Origin: Candidatus Zixiibacteriota bacterium
GTDB taxonomy: Bacteria > Zixibacteria > MSB-5A5 > JAABVY01
Length of the DNA: 64,000 nt
Assembly (NCBI GenBank): GCA_011056555.1
Contig: DSEQ01000007.1
Span: 1 to 64,000, forward strand
Direction: 5' to 3'
A program made the translations under genes and the position numbers. This document shows positions 16,780-24,932 of the stretch, piece by piece (within the stretch, counting starts at the first letter, position 1; each line of letters starts with the position of its first letter). The notes under the pieces were generated by a model. It was not told the origin of the DNA. It was given only the letters and a program-made list of their open reading frames with translations, and ran no database searches.

Positions 16780-18291
16780 TTATAAAGTTTCAATACTCTG
16801 CATTGCCAGTTCGCTGGGACGGCTTCCGGGATAGGCATCGATCTGCTTTTGATAATATACACGTGCCGAATCGGCCTGATTCAGCCTGTTCTGGAAAATC
16901 GCTCCTATTCTAAAATAGGCATCATTCGCGAACCTGAAATTTTTGAAATCCTCCGGCAATTTTCTCAATGCCCTCACGGCATCATCCCATGCTTCATATT
17001 TTATGTAGAGCCGGGCCAGATATTCCTGCGCCGCGGCACCGACTGTCTTCCGGGGGTAGTCGTTCCGCATACCCGCGAAGAAAGCCTCTGCTCTATTATA
17101 CCACTGATCGCTCAATTGTTTCTTGCCTTGTTTATCAAAAAATTCGGGCAGATACAGATATGTTTCATAGGAAATTGAATGGGTGGGATATCGCTCTATA
17201 ATGGCAGTATAGGCATCCCGGGCCTGGTTGTACTGCTTCTGTTCCTCGTAACTGACTGCAATCATGCGCTGTGCCAGCGGATGATGTTCGGCCGCATATT
17301 CCAGCTCCAGGAGCTGGTTCAGGGCATCGCGGGACTGCTGGTATCGCTGCTCCCGAAGCAGCGCATTTCCGAGCTGCAGGAGCGCTGTGGGAGCATAGAG
17401 GCTGTCGATACCGAAATCCAGCACCCGGCGGTAATATTTGACGGCGCTGTCGGGCTTTGCGAGGTCATCAAGAAATGTCTGGGCGGCCAGCATCAAAGGG
17501 CCCCGGCTGAATGTGCCGCTCGAATCGACCGTAGAGAGCAGGAGATCGATTGCGGCCTGAGGCTGATCGGTCGATCTATAGGTCTCGGCCAGGAGGCGGG
17601 TGGCCGCCATCCAGGCGACAGAGGCCGGGTAATCGTTACGAAGCTGATTATAGTAATCAATCGCTCCCTTGCTGTAACGCAGGCCCTTATCTTCGTTTCC
17701 GACGCCGTAGAAATAGGCCGCCAGATCATGGGGGAGACTGACTATATCCATATCCGGCACTCCGGCAGAATCAACCGGCGGATAGTAAGTCTCAATTAAC
17801 TTGTTGTAGATCTGCTCCACCTTTTCGGTTTTGCGCTGGTCGTCGAGCAGATGGGCAAGCCGAAGCCAGGCAAATTTCTGCTGCTGCGGGTTGTGATGAA
17901 AAATCGTTTCGAAATCAGCCAGGCTCTTTTCGGCCGCGGTGGTATCGCCCAGCTGAAGAGATAGCTCTGCGGTACGCAGAAGGCTCTGGCCCGCTAAATT
18001 GGAGGCATCAATTTCACTCTCGGACGGAGATTCCTGTTCCGCCAGATCAGAGAAGTTCTCCTGAAAGTACTGTACCACCTCTTCATGCTCATCGATGACA
18101 GCTCTCAGGTCAGCTTCTGTTGCCAGTTCAGGCTTAATTCCCAGCCTCTCTCCGGCCTTCTGGGCATCGGCGTGAAGCTTCTCGAGCTGGTATATAGTCT
18201 TTTCTTTGGAATTATCGCCGCATCCGCTCAGGAGCAGGGCAAATATAAATGTTGCAATAAGATATAATTGATTTCTCATATTTTTATTCAT
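16780..18291 (-). CDS. TPR-repeat lipoprotein
   Basis: A 503-residue protein. The start MNKNMRNQLYLIATFIFALL runs into L-S-G-C, a canonical lipobox, so it should be a lipoprotein. Almost all of the rest is helical repeat of the tetratricopeptide kind: 'AAYFYGVGNEDKGLRYSKG', 'PTALLQLGNALLREQRYQQS', 'QEYLARLYIKYEAWDDAVRA' and 'NDAYFRIGAIFQNRLNQADS' are clear units, and the final 'ARVYYQKQIDAYPGSRPSELA' is also TPR-like. Such proteins scaffold envelope complexes; the BamD/YbgF group is the nearest well-known comparison, but no Tol or Bam gene is nearby. It is the first gene of the leftward operon with 16183-16761. Confidence 0.82.
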   Translation of the reverse strand: MNKNMRNQLYLIATFIFALLLSGCGDNSKEKTIYQLEKLHADAQKAGERLGIKPELATEADLRAVIDEHEEVVQYFQENFSDLAEQESPSESEIDASNLAGQSLLRTAELSLQLGDTTAAEKSLADFETIFHHNPQQQKFAWLRLAHLLDDQRKTEKVEQIYNKLIETYYPPVDSAGVPDMDIVSLPHDLAAYFYGVGNEDKGLRYSKGAIDYYNQLRNDYPASVAWMAATRLLAETYRSTDQPQAAIDLLLSTVDSSGTFSRGPLMLAAQTFLDDLAKPDSAVKYYRRVLDFGIDSLYAPTALLQLGNALLREQRYQQSRDALNQLLELEYAAEHHPLAQRMIAVSYEEQKQYNQARDAYTAIIERYPTHSISYETYLYLPEFFDKQGKKQLSDQWYNRAEAFFAGMRNDYPRKTVGAAAQEYLARLYIKYEAWDDAVRALRKLPEDFKNFRFANDAYFRIGAIFQNRLNQADSARVYYQKQIDAYPGSRPSELAMQSIETL

Positions 18292-18444
18292 CTTATCGGA
18301 TAATGCCGTCCGATTTTCAGCCTAATATGTAATAAAAAACTGCCGCTTTTACAACAATTATTAATGCACGGCGTTAATTAAGTAAATGAAAGAAAACGAA
18401 TGCAGAATGTAGCCATAAATAGTCTATTTTGCAATTAGGTAAAG

Positions 18445-19365
18445 ATGGAAATTGAGATACATCCAAGGGCGCCCTTTGATTTCGATCTATCACTTCGATA
18501 TTATTCCCGCTCTAAATTCGAAGCTGTCGACATCGCTGAAAATGGCCGCTATTACCGTGCAATACCGTATCATGGAAAAATCTGTCCGGTCGAGGTTAAG
18601 TCGGTAGGAGAGATCGAAAAGCCTCGGATTTTGGCAAGATCCCTGGCTGGTTCGCCCGAGAAATATGAGCAAAATGTGATTGCGCAAAATCTAAAAACCA
18701 TATTTCGTATCGGCTATAGTTTGCATGGTTTCTATGAGTTCTGCAAAACGGATCACATTTTAAAAAGACTTTCAGAAAGGTATTATGGTCTGATAAATCT
18801 CCAGACTGTCGATCCATTTGAAATTCTTGTCTGGGCCATAACCGGGCAACAGATGAGTTTGAAATTTGCCTTTAGATTAAAGCGCAGGCTGGTGGAGAAA
18901 TACGGAAAGAGATTTCAGGTTGACGGAAAGACGATCTATACATTTCCAAAACCGGAAGTCCTGGCCGGGGCAAAAACATCAGATCTTCTAAAGATGCAAT
19001 ATTCTCGAAACAAGGCTGATTACATCAAATCCCTTGCGGCTTCTGTTACGGACAGAAAAATTGACCTTGAAAAATTGCGCGGATTTGATGATAATACGGT
19101 TCGCGATATTCTAACCGGGATAAGGGGAATAGGAGGGTGGAGCTGTGAGTACGCCATGCTGCGCTCGCTTGGACGGGATGATGCCTGCCCCTCGGCTGAT
19201 GCCGGATTGAGAAGGGCGCTGGCGGAAAATTACGGCATTGCGCAAAAAAGCAGTGAAAAAGATGTTGATAATTTTATGAAGAGATTCATGCCCTTCCGGG
19301 GTATGGCAACCTACTACCTCTGGTTCGGGCTTTTGGAAAAATCTACAAAGGATGGAGTACCATGA
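18445..19365 (+). CDS. DNA-3-methyladenine glycosylase II (AlkA-type HhH-GPD glycosylase)
   Basis: A 306-residue protein with an HhH-GPD domain in its C-terminal 190 residues: 'DPFEILVWAITGQQMSLKFA' opens the domain, 'ILTGIRGIGGWSCEYAML' is the helix-hairpin-helix, and 'ACPSADAGLRRAL' carries the catalytic Asp. The N-terminal part resembles the AlkA_N beta domain. The enzyme excises alkylated purines from DNA. The stop codon overlaps the next start (ATGA) and the next gene is an alkylguanine methyltransferase, so this is a dedicated alkylation-repair operon. It is divergent from the TPR operon. No Ada-type regulator is seen. Confidence 0.9.
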   Translation: MEIEIHPRAPFDFDLSLRYYSRSKFEAVDIAENGRYYRAIPYHGKICPVEVKSVGEIEKPRILARSLAGSPEKYEQNVIAQNLKTIFRIGYSLHGFYEFCKTDHILKRLSERYYGLINLQTVDPFEILVWAITGQQMSLKFAFRLKRRLVEKYGKRFQVDGKTIYTFPKPEVLAGAKTSDLLKMQYSRNKADYIKSLAASVTDRKIDLEKLRGFDDNTVRDILTGIRGIGGWSCEYAMLRSLGRDDACPSADAGLRRALAENYGIAQKSSEKDVDNFMKRFMPFRGMATYYLWFGLLEKSTKDGVP

Positions 19366-19877
19366 AAAAAATATATTTCACAGAATTTGACAGCGGCAAA
19401 TGGAAAATTTATCTGGCTGCCAGCGATAAGGGAGTGGTGAAGATTTCCTATGGCGCAAGTTCGAAGTTCGATTTCTTCGCCTGGCTCGAGGATAAATTCC
19501 CCGGCTATATGTTCGAAAAAAATGATTCCAGGACATCAGCTTACGCCAGTAACATAAAGAAGTACATTAATGGTAAAATCAAGAAGCTCGATATCCCCAT
19601 CGACCTCCAGGCCAATGGTTTTACCAAAAAAGTCCTGACGAAATTGAAGAAAGTACCCTATGGCAAGACTGTAACCTATGGCGAACTGGCGGCCATGGCC
19701 GGTAATCCGCGCGCCAGCCGTGCGGCCGGAACAGCCTGCTCAAAAAATCCGATTCCGCTGGTGATCCCATGCCATCGGGTAATCGCCGCCGGAGGACGAA
19801 TCGGCAAGTACGGCGGGGGAGAGCGTCTGAAGAGAAAGCTCCTTGAAAACGAGGGCGTGCTTGGGCTGAAAGACTAA
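19362..19877 (+). CDS. ogt: Methylated-DNA--protein-cysteine methyltransferase
   Basis: A 171-residue protein. The C-terminal 85 residues are the conserved DNA-binding methyltransferase domain: 'LKKVPYGKTVTYGELAAMAG', 'SRAAGTACSKNP' and 'IPLVIPCHRVIAAGGRIGKY', where the Cys of PCHRV accepts the methyl group from O6-methylguanine. The N-terminal ribonuclease-like domain is short and divergent, as usual for Ogt. It is translationally coupled to the AlkA-type gene by an ATGA overlap, giving the cell a paired base-excision and direct-reversal response to alkylation. Confidence 0.93.
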   Translation: MKKIYFTEFDSGKWKIYLAASDKGVVKISYGASSKFDFFAWLEDKFPGYMFEKNDSRTSAYASNIKKYINGKIKKLDIPIDLQANGFTKKVLTKLKKVPYGKTVTYGELAAMAGNPRASRAAGTACSKNPIPLVIPCHRVIAAGGRIGKYGGGERLKRKLLENEGVLGLKD

Positions 19878-19926
19878 TGAGCTAATGATTTGGGAATGAT
19901 CTTATTCACATAGAAAGGAAAATCTG

Positions 19927-21033
19927 ATGGATCCCAGGATTGAGAAACTTGCGGATGTTATGGTTAATTATTCACTGGAGTTGAAACAGGGCCAATGGGT
20001 GAAGGTGCAGGGTATCAATACCGCCATGCCGCTGATCAAGGCCTTTTTTAAGAAGGCGCTCGATGCCGGCGCTCATCCGTATTATCATGCCATGGTCGAT
20101 GATATCGAAGAGATATTCATGAAATATGGTTCGGATGAGCAGCTCACATTTATTTCTGACATACAGAAAATCGAGACCGAGAAGGTCGATGCGATGTTTG
20201 CTATTATGGCGCGCGACAATTCCAAATATCTGAGCAATGTCGATCCCGATCGCCAGGCGCTGGCGCAGGGAGCGCGCAAGGATCTGTTTACGAAGTTTAT
20301 GGAAAGGTCGGCTAATGGCGATCTGAAATGGGTCGGCACGATGTATCCGACAATCTCGGCGGCGCAGGATGCCGATATGTCGCTTTCGGAGTATGAAGAT
20401 TTCGTGTATGAGGCCGGGCATCTCAATGATGATGATCCGGTAGTCTTCTGGAAATCGATGTCGAAGACCCAGGATAAACAGGCCGAGTATCATCAGGGAT
20501 TCAGGGAGATTCATGTCAAGTCTAAGGATACTGATCTGAAGCTCAAGGTCGAGGGACGCAAATGGGTCAATTGCGACGGCAAGTACAATTTCCCGGACGG
20601 CGAGATCTTCACCACACCCATAGAGGATTCGGCGAATGGTCATATTGTCTATACGTATCCGGCCTGCTATGGCGGAAGAGAGGTGGCCAATGTTCGTCTG
20701 GAATTCAAAGAGGGAAAGCTGGTCGATTTCTCGGCCGACAAAAACCAGGATTATCTCGAGAAGATGGTGAATATGGATGAGGGTGCGCGGATACTGGGTG
20801 AGTTTGCGATCGGTACCAATTACAATATCGATAAATTCACAAAGAACATATTGTTCGATGAGAAGATCGGCGGTACGATTCATCTGGCTCTGGGTGCGGC
20901 TCCTCCCGAGACCGGCGGTACCAACAAGTCGGCATTGCACTGGGATATGATCTGCGATCTTAAGGATGGCGGCGAGCTTTACGGCGACGGCGAGGTCTTT
21001 TATAAAGATGGCAAGTTCATGAAGGAATTCTAA
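19927..21033 (+). CDS. M29-family aminopeptidase (thermophilic-type metalloprotease)
   Basis: A 368-residue protein of the M29 family (aminopeptidase T/AmpS/PepS). It begins 'MDPRIEKLADVMVNYSLELK' as members do. The metal-ligand region is intact: 'LGEFAIGTNYNI' supplies a Glu, 'GGTIHLALG' and 'KSALHWDMICDL' supply the His and Asp pair near residue 335-340. M29 enzymes are cytoplasmic, use two divalent metals and remove N-terminal residues from peptides. AGAAAGGA lies a few bases before the ATG. It follows ogt by 49 bases and may or may not be in that operon. Confidence 0.9.
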   Translation: MDPRIEKLADVMVNYSLELKQGQWVKVQGINTAMPLIKAFFKKALDAGAHPYYHAMVDDIEEIFMKYGSDEQLTFISDIQKIETEKVDAMFAIMARDNSKYLSNVDPDRQALAQGARKDLFTKFMERSANGDLKWVGTMYPTISAAQDADMSLSEYEDFVYEAGHLNDDDPVVFWKSMSKTQDKQAEYHQGFREIHVKSKDTDLKLKVEGRKWVNCDGKYNFPDGEIFTTPIEDSANGHIVYTYPACYGGREVANVRLEFKEGKLVDFSADKNQDYLEKMVNMDEGARILGEFAIGTNYNIDKFTKNILFDEKIGGTIHLALGAAPPETGGTNKSALHWDMICDLKDGGELYGDGEVFYKDGKFMKEF

Positions 21034-21040
21034 CTCATGT

Positions 21041-21131
21041 GCCGGGCGTACATCCTGAGACGCCCGGCAGGGTGCCCCATCCGCTTTGGTGGTGGGTTTC
21101 GCAATTGGCTGCGAGGGGTGCGGCTGTCTGC
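21041..21131. repeat. Double-hairpin intergenic repeat (GGGTGCC type)
   Basis: GCCGGGCG (21041-21048) pairs with CGCCCGGC (21061-21068). Directly after it comes GCAGGGTGCCCCATCCGC and a second imperfect hairpin that ends near 21131. The core GGGTGCCCCATCC followed by a G-rich arm and GGGTTTC is shared with the repeat at 56904-56940. It begins eight bases after the aminopeptidase gene and may also end its transcript. Confidence 0.55.
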
Positions 21132-21692
21132 AGAAAAAGATTGACGCTGCGTTCGATATAATTATTTTATATTTGACACTGGTAGACGCCGGCCACTGGT
21201 CAGGCATTAATAGAGATTATTAAGGATACGCTGAGTTTATACTGAAGATTGACATAGCAGGATGACCGAAATTTCCCACCCGCTGGGTGGGGTACAAAGT
21301 ATAGTTGGCTGCTCACTGGGTACATGAATTGTGGTGGCAAAGCATAATTGGCTCAATGCCAATATCAAAATAAAAGATATGGCGTATCTCATAATTCCTC
21401 CCGATCCATGTCAACAATTGGCTGAGGCTTGTATAGGCTGTCTCTATTAAAATAATCTAATCTTCAGTATCAAGAAGTCAAGCATTATTCGGGACAAATA
21501 GGTCTAATATGTAGCGCAGTAATAACAAAGAAAAGCTTGACAAGGGTGGCGTGATGACTAACTTTAATTGTGGTACAACAATTGGGGGCAGGACAGGGCC
21601 TGGTAAGTTGAAAAACAGTTGCTATGGTACATTCAATGTCTTTACTTTTCATAATAGTGATTTATTATAATGAGATCAAGTGGAGGTGTTTT
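21132..21692. other. Gene-free stretch with one repeat copy
   Basis: I see no gene here. A partial copy of the GTACCCCACC repeat occupies 21251-21295. The remainder is AT-rich with stops in all frames. A TTGACA at about 21537 has no good -10 partner at normal spacing. The right end (21660-21690) holds the ribosome binding site of the signal peptidase homologue. Confidence 0.5.
21251..21295. repeat. Partial copy of the GTACCCCACC-bounded repeat (right half)
   Basis: The sequence from AGCAGGATGACCGAAATTTC through CCCACCCGCTGGGTGGGGTAC is identical to 22635-22674, the right half of the complete element. The left half is missing here. The end forms a hairpin (CCCACCC-GCT-GGGTGGG). Confidence 0.75.
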
Positions 21693-22286
21693 GTGAAAAA
21701 AATAGGATTGATTCTAAGTAATTTTATTTTAATATCAGTTTTGATTATAAATATATCCTGTAATTCTATAGGAGGGTATCGGTCTTTTAAAATTACCACA
21801 CCTGCAATGGAGCCAACATATTCAACAGGAGACGTTGTGTTGGCTGACATGAATGCCTATAAGAAAAATGAGATAGAATTTTCAGATATAGTAGTTTTCA
21901 ATCCTCCTAATTCGCCAAAGGAAATATATATAAAAAGATGTATTGGTTTGCCAGGCGATACTCTACAATTTATTGATAAAAAACTATGGATCAATGGAAA
22001 AAAAATTGATGAATCTGAGTACGTACAGTTTACTTCCGAAAAGATCTTTCCATACGATGATGAAATGCCTGATCCATATGAGCTCTCAAAAACTAAATAT
22101 GGTATTTCTAATGATGGACATCGACCTTTTATACCATTCAGAGATAATTCAGCTAAACTAATTGTTCCGAAAACTGAGTACTTTTTGGTAGGTGACAACC
22201 GTGACAATTCTCTTGATTCACGTATGATTGGTTTTGTAAATCGTAAAAGTATTTTGGGAAAAGTTGTTTCAACAAAGGAAGAATAA
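21693..22286 (+). CDS. Signal peptidase I homologue lacking the catalytic serine
   Basis: A 197-residue protein with GTG start at 21693 (GGAGG seven bases upstream); a longer frame from 21624 has no ribosome binding site. The N-terminus is one hydrophobic segment ending IINISC, which is close to a lipobox but not canonical. The fold is that of LepB: 'TTPAMEPTYSTGDVVLAD', 'SDIVVFNPP', 'IYIKRCIGLPGDTLQF' with the general-base Lys (about residue 81), and 'YFLVGDNRDNSLDSRMIGFV'. In true signal peptidases the residue before M-x-P-T is the nucleophilic Ser; here the codon is GCA and encodes Ala38. The protein is therefore probably inactive as a peptidase, or uses another nucleophile. The gene is AT-rich and sits among repeats and an IS remnant, which suggests acquisition. 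The main LepB should lie elsewhere. Confidence 0.82.
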   Translation: MKKIGLILSNFILISVLIINISCNSIGGYRSFKITTPAMEPTYSTGDVVLADMNAYKKNEIEFSDIVVFNPPNSPKEIYIKRCIGLPGDTLQFIDKKLWINGKKIDESEYVQFTSEKIFPYDDEMPDPYELSKTKYGISNDGHRPFIPFRDNSAKLIVPKTEYFLVGDNRDNSLDSRMIGFVNRKSILGKVVSTKEE

Positions 22287-22349
22287 AAACATATATATTT
22301 TTCCTCATACCAGAATTAGGGACCTTGTATAAAACATATTTAATACTAT

Positions 22350-22569
22350 GGACTTCCCCCGATAAAACGGACATCAAGTTAAGTTGGTTTTGCCGTCAGT
22401 TCGAATTCAGCCGGAGTTTTCGATCCCAGGCTTGAATGACGGCGTTTACGATTATAATACACTTCAATATAATCAAAAATCTTCAATCTGGCCTCATCTT
22501 TTGTGGCAAAACTTTCCTGATAAATCAACTCGCTCTTCAAGGTCGCAAAAAACGACTCCATCACACTAT
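22350..22569 (-). mobile_element. IS3-family insertion sequence remnant (transposase C-terminus and right end)
   Basis: The minus frame ending at 22379 encodes the end of an IS3 transposase (integrase core): 'SVMESFFATLKSELIYQE', 'KIFDYIEVYYNRKRRHSSL' and 'GSKTPAEFE' are classic. The sequence just beyond the stop, GGACTTCCCCCGATAAAACG (22350-22369), looks like the terminal inverted repeat. All upstream coding sequence, including the first catalytic residues, is missing: the frame breaks exactly where the GTACCCCACC element begins (22570). The first 19 residues of the open frame come from that repeat. The IS is therefore dead. Confidence 0.85.
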
Positions 22570-22674
22570 GTACCCCACCTAACAGGTGGGCGAAGAAAAA
22601 TTCACCTGCTGTGTCGCTTTTCAAGATCAGGCTTAGCAGGATGACCGAAATTTCCCACCCGCTGGGTGGGGTAC
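22570..22674. repeat. Complete 105-bp palindromic element bounded by GTACCCCACC / GGTGGGGTAC
   Basis: The element opens GTACCCCACC (22570-22579), continues with the hairpin CCCACC-TAACA-GGTGGG, an internal unpaired block (CGAAGAAAAATTCACCTGCT and onward), a GCAGGATGACCGAAATTTC block, and a second hairpin CCCACCC-GCT-GGGTGGG, and closes GGTGGGGTAC (22665-22674). The ends are perfect inverted repeats. A diverged full-length copy of the same size is at 23704-23808 and a half copy is at 21251-21295. It has no coding capacity, which fits a miniature, non-autonomous element. Confidence 0.75.
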
Positions 22675-22776
22675 AAAGTGGAAAGAATATTTGTAGACTG
22701 CCATTTATTATGCTCTATGCATAGGGATATAGTAGCTAAGTCATTAGGAGTGAAAATTAATATATAGGGGATGAAT

Positions 22777-23664
22777 ATGAAAAGGCACCTTTCATTTTTA
22801 GGACTCATTTTGTTACTACATTTGGCATGCCAGGGCTCCAATGAGCCCGAACCTCTAATAATTCCGGTTGAATATGATTTTGGAGCAGATTACTCGCCTA
22901 ATGGCAATTTGATTGTTTTTGTCAGGGATGGAAATTATATGGAGGACATATTTGGGGGCCTTTTTACATATGACATACGTGATAGTTCATTAAATCCGCT
23001 ATCCCTGCAAAATACGGCTCTTCTTGAGTGTCCCCGGTTTTCACCAGATGGCAACCGCATATTGTACGCCCAGTACAGGACTCTTTATTTTTTTGATTTG
23101 ACAGGTGACAGTATCTACCGGGCTATTACTGATGAAGATACTTTTTCCCCTGACTGGTGCCCCGATGGGGATCGTATAGCTTATCATAAATTGAAAGGAG
23201 AAAAAAGAGGAGTTTTCATCGAGAGACTCAGTACCGGAGATACATATAGGATGCCTACATATTATGAACGGCCCGTGTGGTTTGGAGATGGCGACCATTT
23301 AGCCGTGATATCATACGAATATGAGGGAGCCCCGCAGATAATAAAGGTTGATACACTTGGGAATGTGATTGAGAAACTGACCGATACCCCTTCCTGGAAA
23401 TATGAGATTGACATATGTTTTAAGACGGGACAAATTTGCTTTTCGCAGCAAATCCATGGAGAATACACCAAGATATGGATTATGAATAGGGATGGCAGTG
23501 ACCTGCGACGGCTTGTTAAGGATAATGCCAACTATCCTGCATTTTCACCAAATGGAGAATGGGTGGTTTATACACATAGTGACGATAACGATGGTTCATT
23601 ATGGGCAATTAGAACAGATGGAACGGAAAATCATAGACTGACATTGTCACCATTTTCGCAATAA
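22777..23664 (+). CDS. Lipoprotein with a WD40-like (PD40/TolB-type) beta propeller
   Basis: A 295-residue protein. MKRHLSFLGLILLLHLAC is a lipoprotein signal ending L-A-C. The mature part has repeated PD40 blades: 'YSPNGNLIVFVRDGNY', 'FSPDGNRILYAQYRTLYFFD', 'WCPDGDRIAYHKLKG', 'KIWIMNRDGSDLRRL' and 'FSPNGEWVVYTHSDDNDGSL', which make a six-bladed propeller likely. The start at 22777 is preferred over 22771 because GGGG then sits six bases before it. Such proteins bind peptides or sugars in the periplasm; nothing in the context gives a partner. It lies between two copies of the GTACCCCACC element. Confidence 0.82.
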   Translation: MKRHLSFLGLILLLHLACQGSNEPEPLIIPVEYDFGADYSPNGNLIVFVRDGNYMEDIFGGLFTYDIRDSSLNPLSLQNTALLECPRFSPDGNRILYAQYRTLYFFDLTGDSIYRAITDEDTFSPDWCPDGDRIAYHKLKGEKRGVFIERLSTGDTYRMPTYYERPVWFGDGDHLAVISYEYEGAPQIIKVDTLGNVIEKLTDTPSWKYEIDICFKTGQICFSQQIHGEYTKIWIMNRDGSDLRRLVKDNANYPAFSPNGEWVVYTHSDDNDGSLWAIRTDGTENHRLTLSPFSQ

Positions 23665-23703
23665 AATTATAGGGAGCCTAACTCTGTATTGAATGACACA
23701 ATT

Positions 23704-23808
23704 GTACCTCACCTAACAGGTGGGCGAAGAAAATTTCACCCGCTGTGTTGCTTTCTATATCAGACATAGTAAGATGATCGAGCTTTCCCACATTTCATGT
23801 GTTCGTAC
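23704..23808. repeat. Second full-length copy of the 105-bp palindromic element
   Basis: This copy opens GTACCTCACCTAACAGGTGG and ends TTCGTAC, with the same 105-bp length and internal order as 22570-22674. The right hairpin has a different loop and stem (CCCACA-TTTCA-TGTG), identical to the hairpin at 475-491. The copies flank the propeller lipoprotein gene in direct orientation. Confidence 0.7.
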
Positions 23809-23825
23809 AGTGGAAAAGAGAGCTG

Positions 23826-24737
23826 CTAATCTTTGGTTTCGTATTTTGTTCGTGTCTCGCTGATCGTCTCCGTCTGTATTGAGACTTCCATACCGCCGTA
23901 GACTTTCATCTGCACGGTCTCGGTTCTTTCTTCATGTTCATAATAGTAGAGCATGGTAGCCGGATCGAGAATCCATTTGCCTTTCATACTGGCAGAGCCG
24001 CCCAGCAATTCAAAATACTCGGTTGGTTCTTCGCTTTCAAACAGCATCTTGCCAAGAGCTTCTTCGTAATAATCAGTGAATTCCAGGTCTATGGAATGCT
24101 CAAATTCGATCAGGACACATTCGATTTCATTATATTCTATGAGCTCGGTGAAGGTTATCGTCTTGGAATTGATTTCGGTATATTCTATATTGCTGACAGT
24201 ATCGGTTATATTCCACGTGTCCCCGATTTCTGCGGTTTTTCCATGGAAATCACCAATATGATTTTTCCATGTCCTGGAAATATTTATAAAGTACGGTTCG
24301 TATTCGTGTGACTCAGGCGCATATTGAGAGTAACCGGTGGGGTCCTTTTTCGTCAGAGAATCCCGTATGGCCTCATATCCTATTATTGAATCGAGGCGTC
24401 CCTCTGTATCTAATACCAGTATGAACGGAAGGGCCACCAAAGCATCGAACTCGTAATTCTCAACTTCCTCGCCGTTTCTGAGGGATTGCGATTGCTCAAG
24501 GATTGACGTCAAAATACAGGCTGTGTCCGTCTTTTCAAATAGAAATGAAGCTCGAGCATTGGTCCTCGTCGTCTCCTCCTCAAACATGAAGGTCGTGGTT
24601 TCGATTTCAGAAATATATTCCGTCCCGGCAGTCGAATCCGGCGGGTCGAATGTAAAGGTGATTGCTTGCGCCTGAATGGCGCAAGGCATCGAAAATATCA
24701 GTAATGTGAAAAACAAGATTAAGAGCGCTTTCCTCAT
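23826..24737 (-). CDS. Exported protein of unknown function
   Basis: A 303-residue protein with a signal peptide ending AIQAQA (about residue 24). The mature part is acidic and beta-rich, with many Thr and Glu: 'AGTEYISEIETTTFMFEEET' at its start, then 'GRLDSIIGYEAIRDSL', 'TWKNHIGDFHGKTAEIGDTW' and a C-terminal 'KGKWILDPATMLYYYEHE'. The plan of a long antiparallel sheet ending in an intensity-type statement 'KGKW.LD..T' resembles DUF6263-type exported proteins, but I cannot assign it firmly. GAGGGA precedes the start. It is divergent from the ABC transporter operon. Confidence 0.65.
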   Translation of the reverse strand: MRKALLILFFTLLIFSMPCAIQAQAITFTFDPPDSTAGTEYISEIETTTFMFEEETTRTNARASFLFEKTDTACILTSILEQSQSLRNGEEVENYEFDALVALPFILVLDTEGRLDSIIGYEAIRDSLTKKDPTGYSQYAPESHEYEPYFINISRTWKNHIGDFHGKTAEIGDTWNITDTVSNIEYTEINSKTITFTELIEYNEIECVLIEFEHSIDLEFTDYYEEALGKMLFESEEPTEYFELLGGSASMKGKWILDPATMLYYYEHEERTETVQMKVYGGMEVSIQTETISETRTKYETKD

Positions 24738-24932
24738 GGCGTCCCTCGCTATGAAATTCCGTTCAACAACCCTAAAATAATATCGTCATACAAAATGTCA
24801 ACTATTAAGAATAATCTGGCCCGGGAAGAAAATTCAGGATTTTGCAGTTGTGAAAAATGTAACCCGAGGTTAAATTCGCCGTATGATTGAAGGACTGTTA
24901 TTCCAATAAAAAAGGGCAGAAGCAGAACCAGT

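Noticed and set aside
21537..21572. TTGACA upstream of the signal peptidase homologue as a promoter
   Set aside because: No acceptable -10 hexamer lies 15-19 bases downstream.
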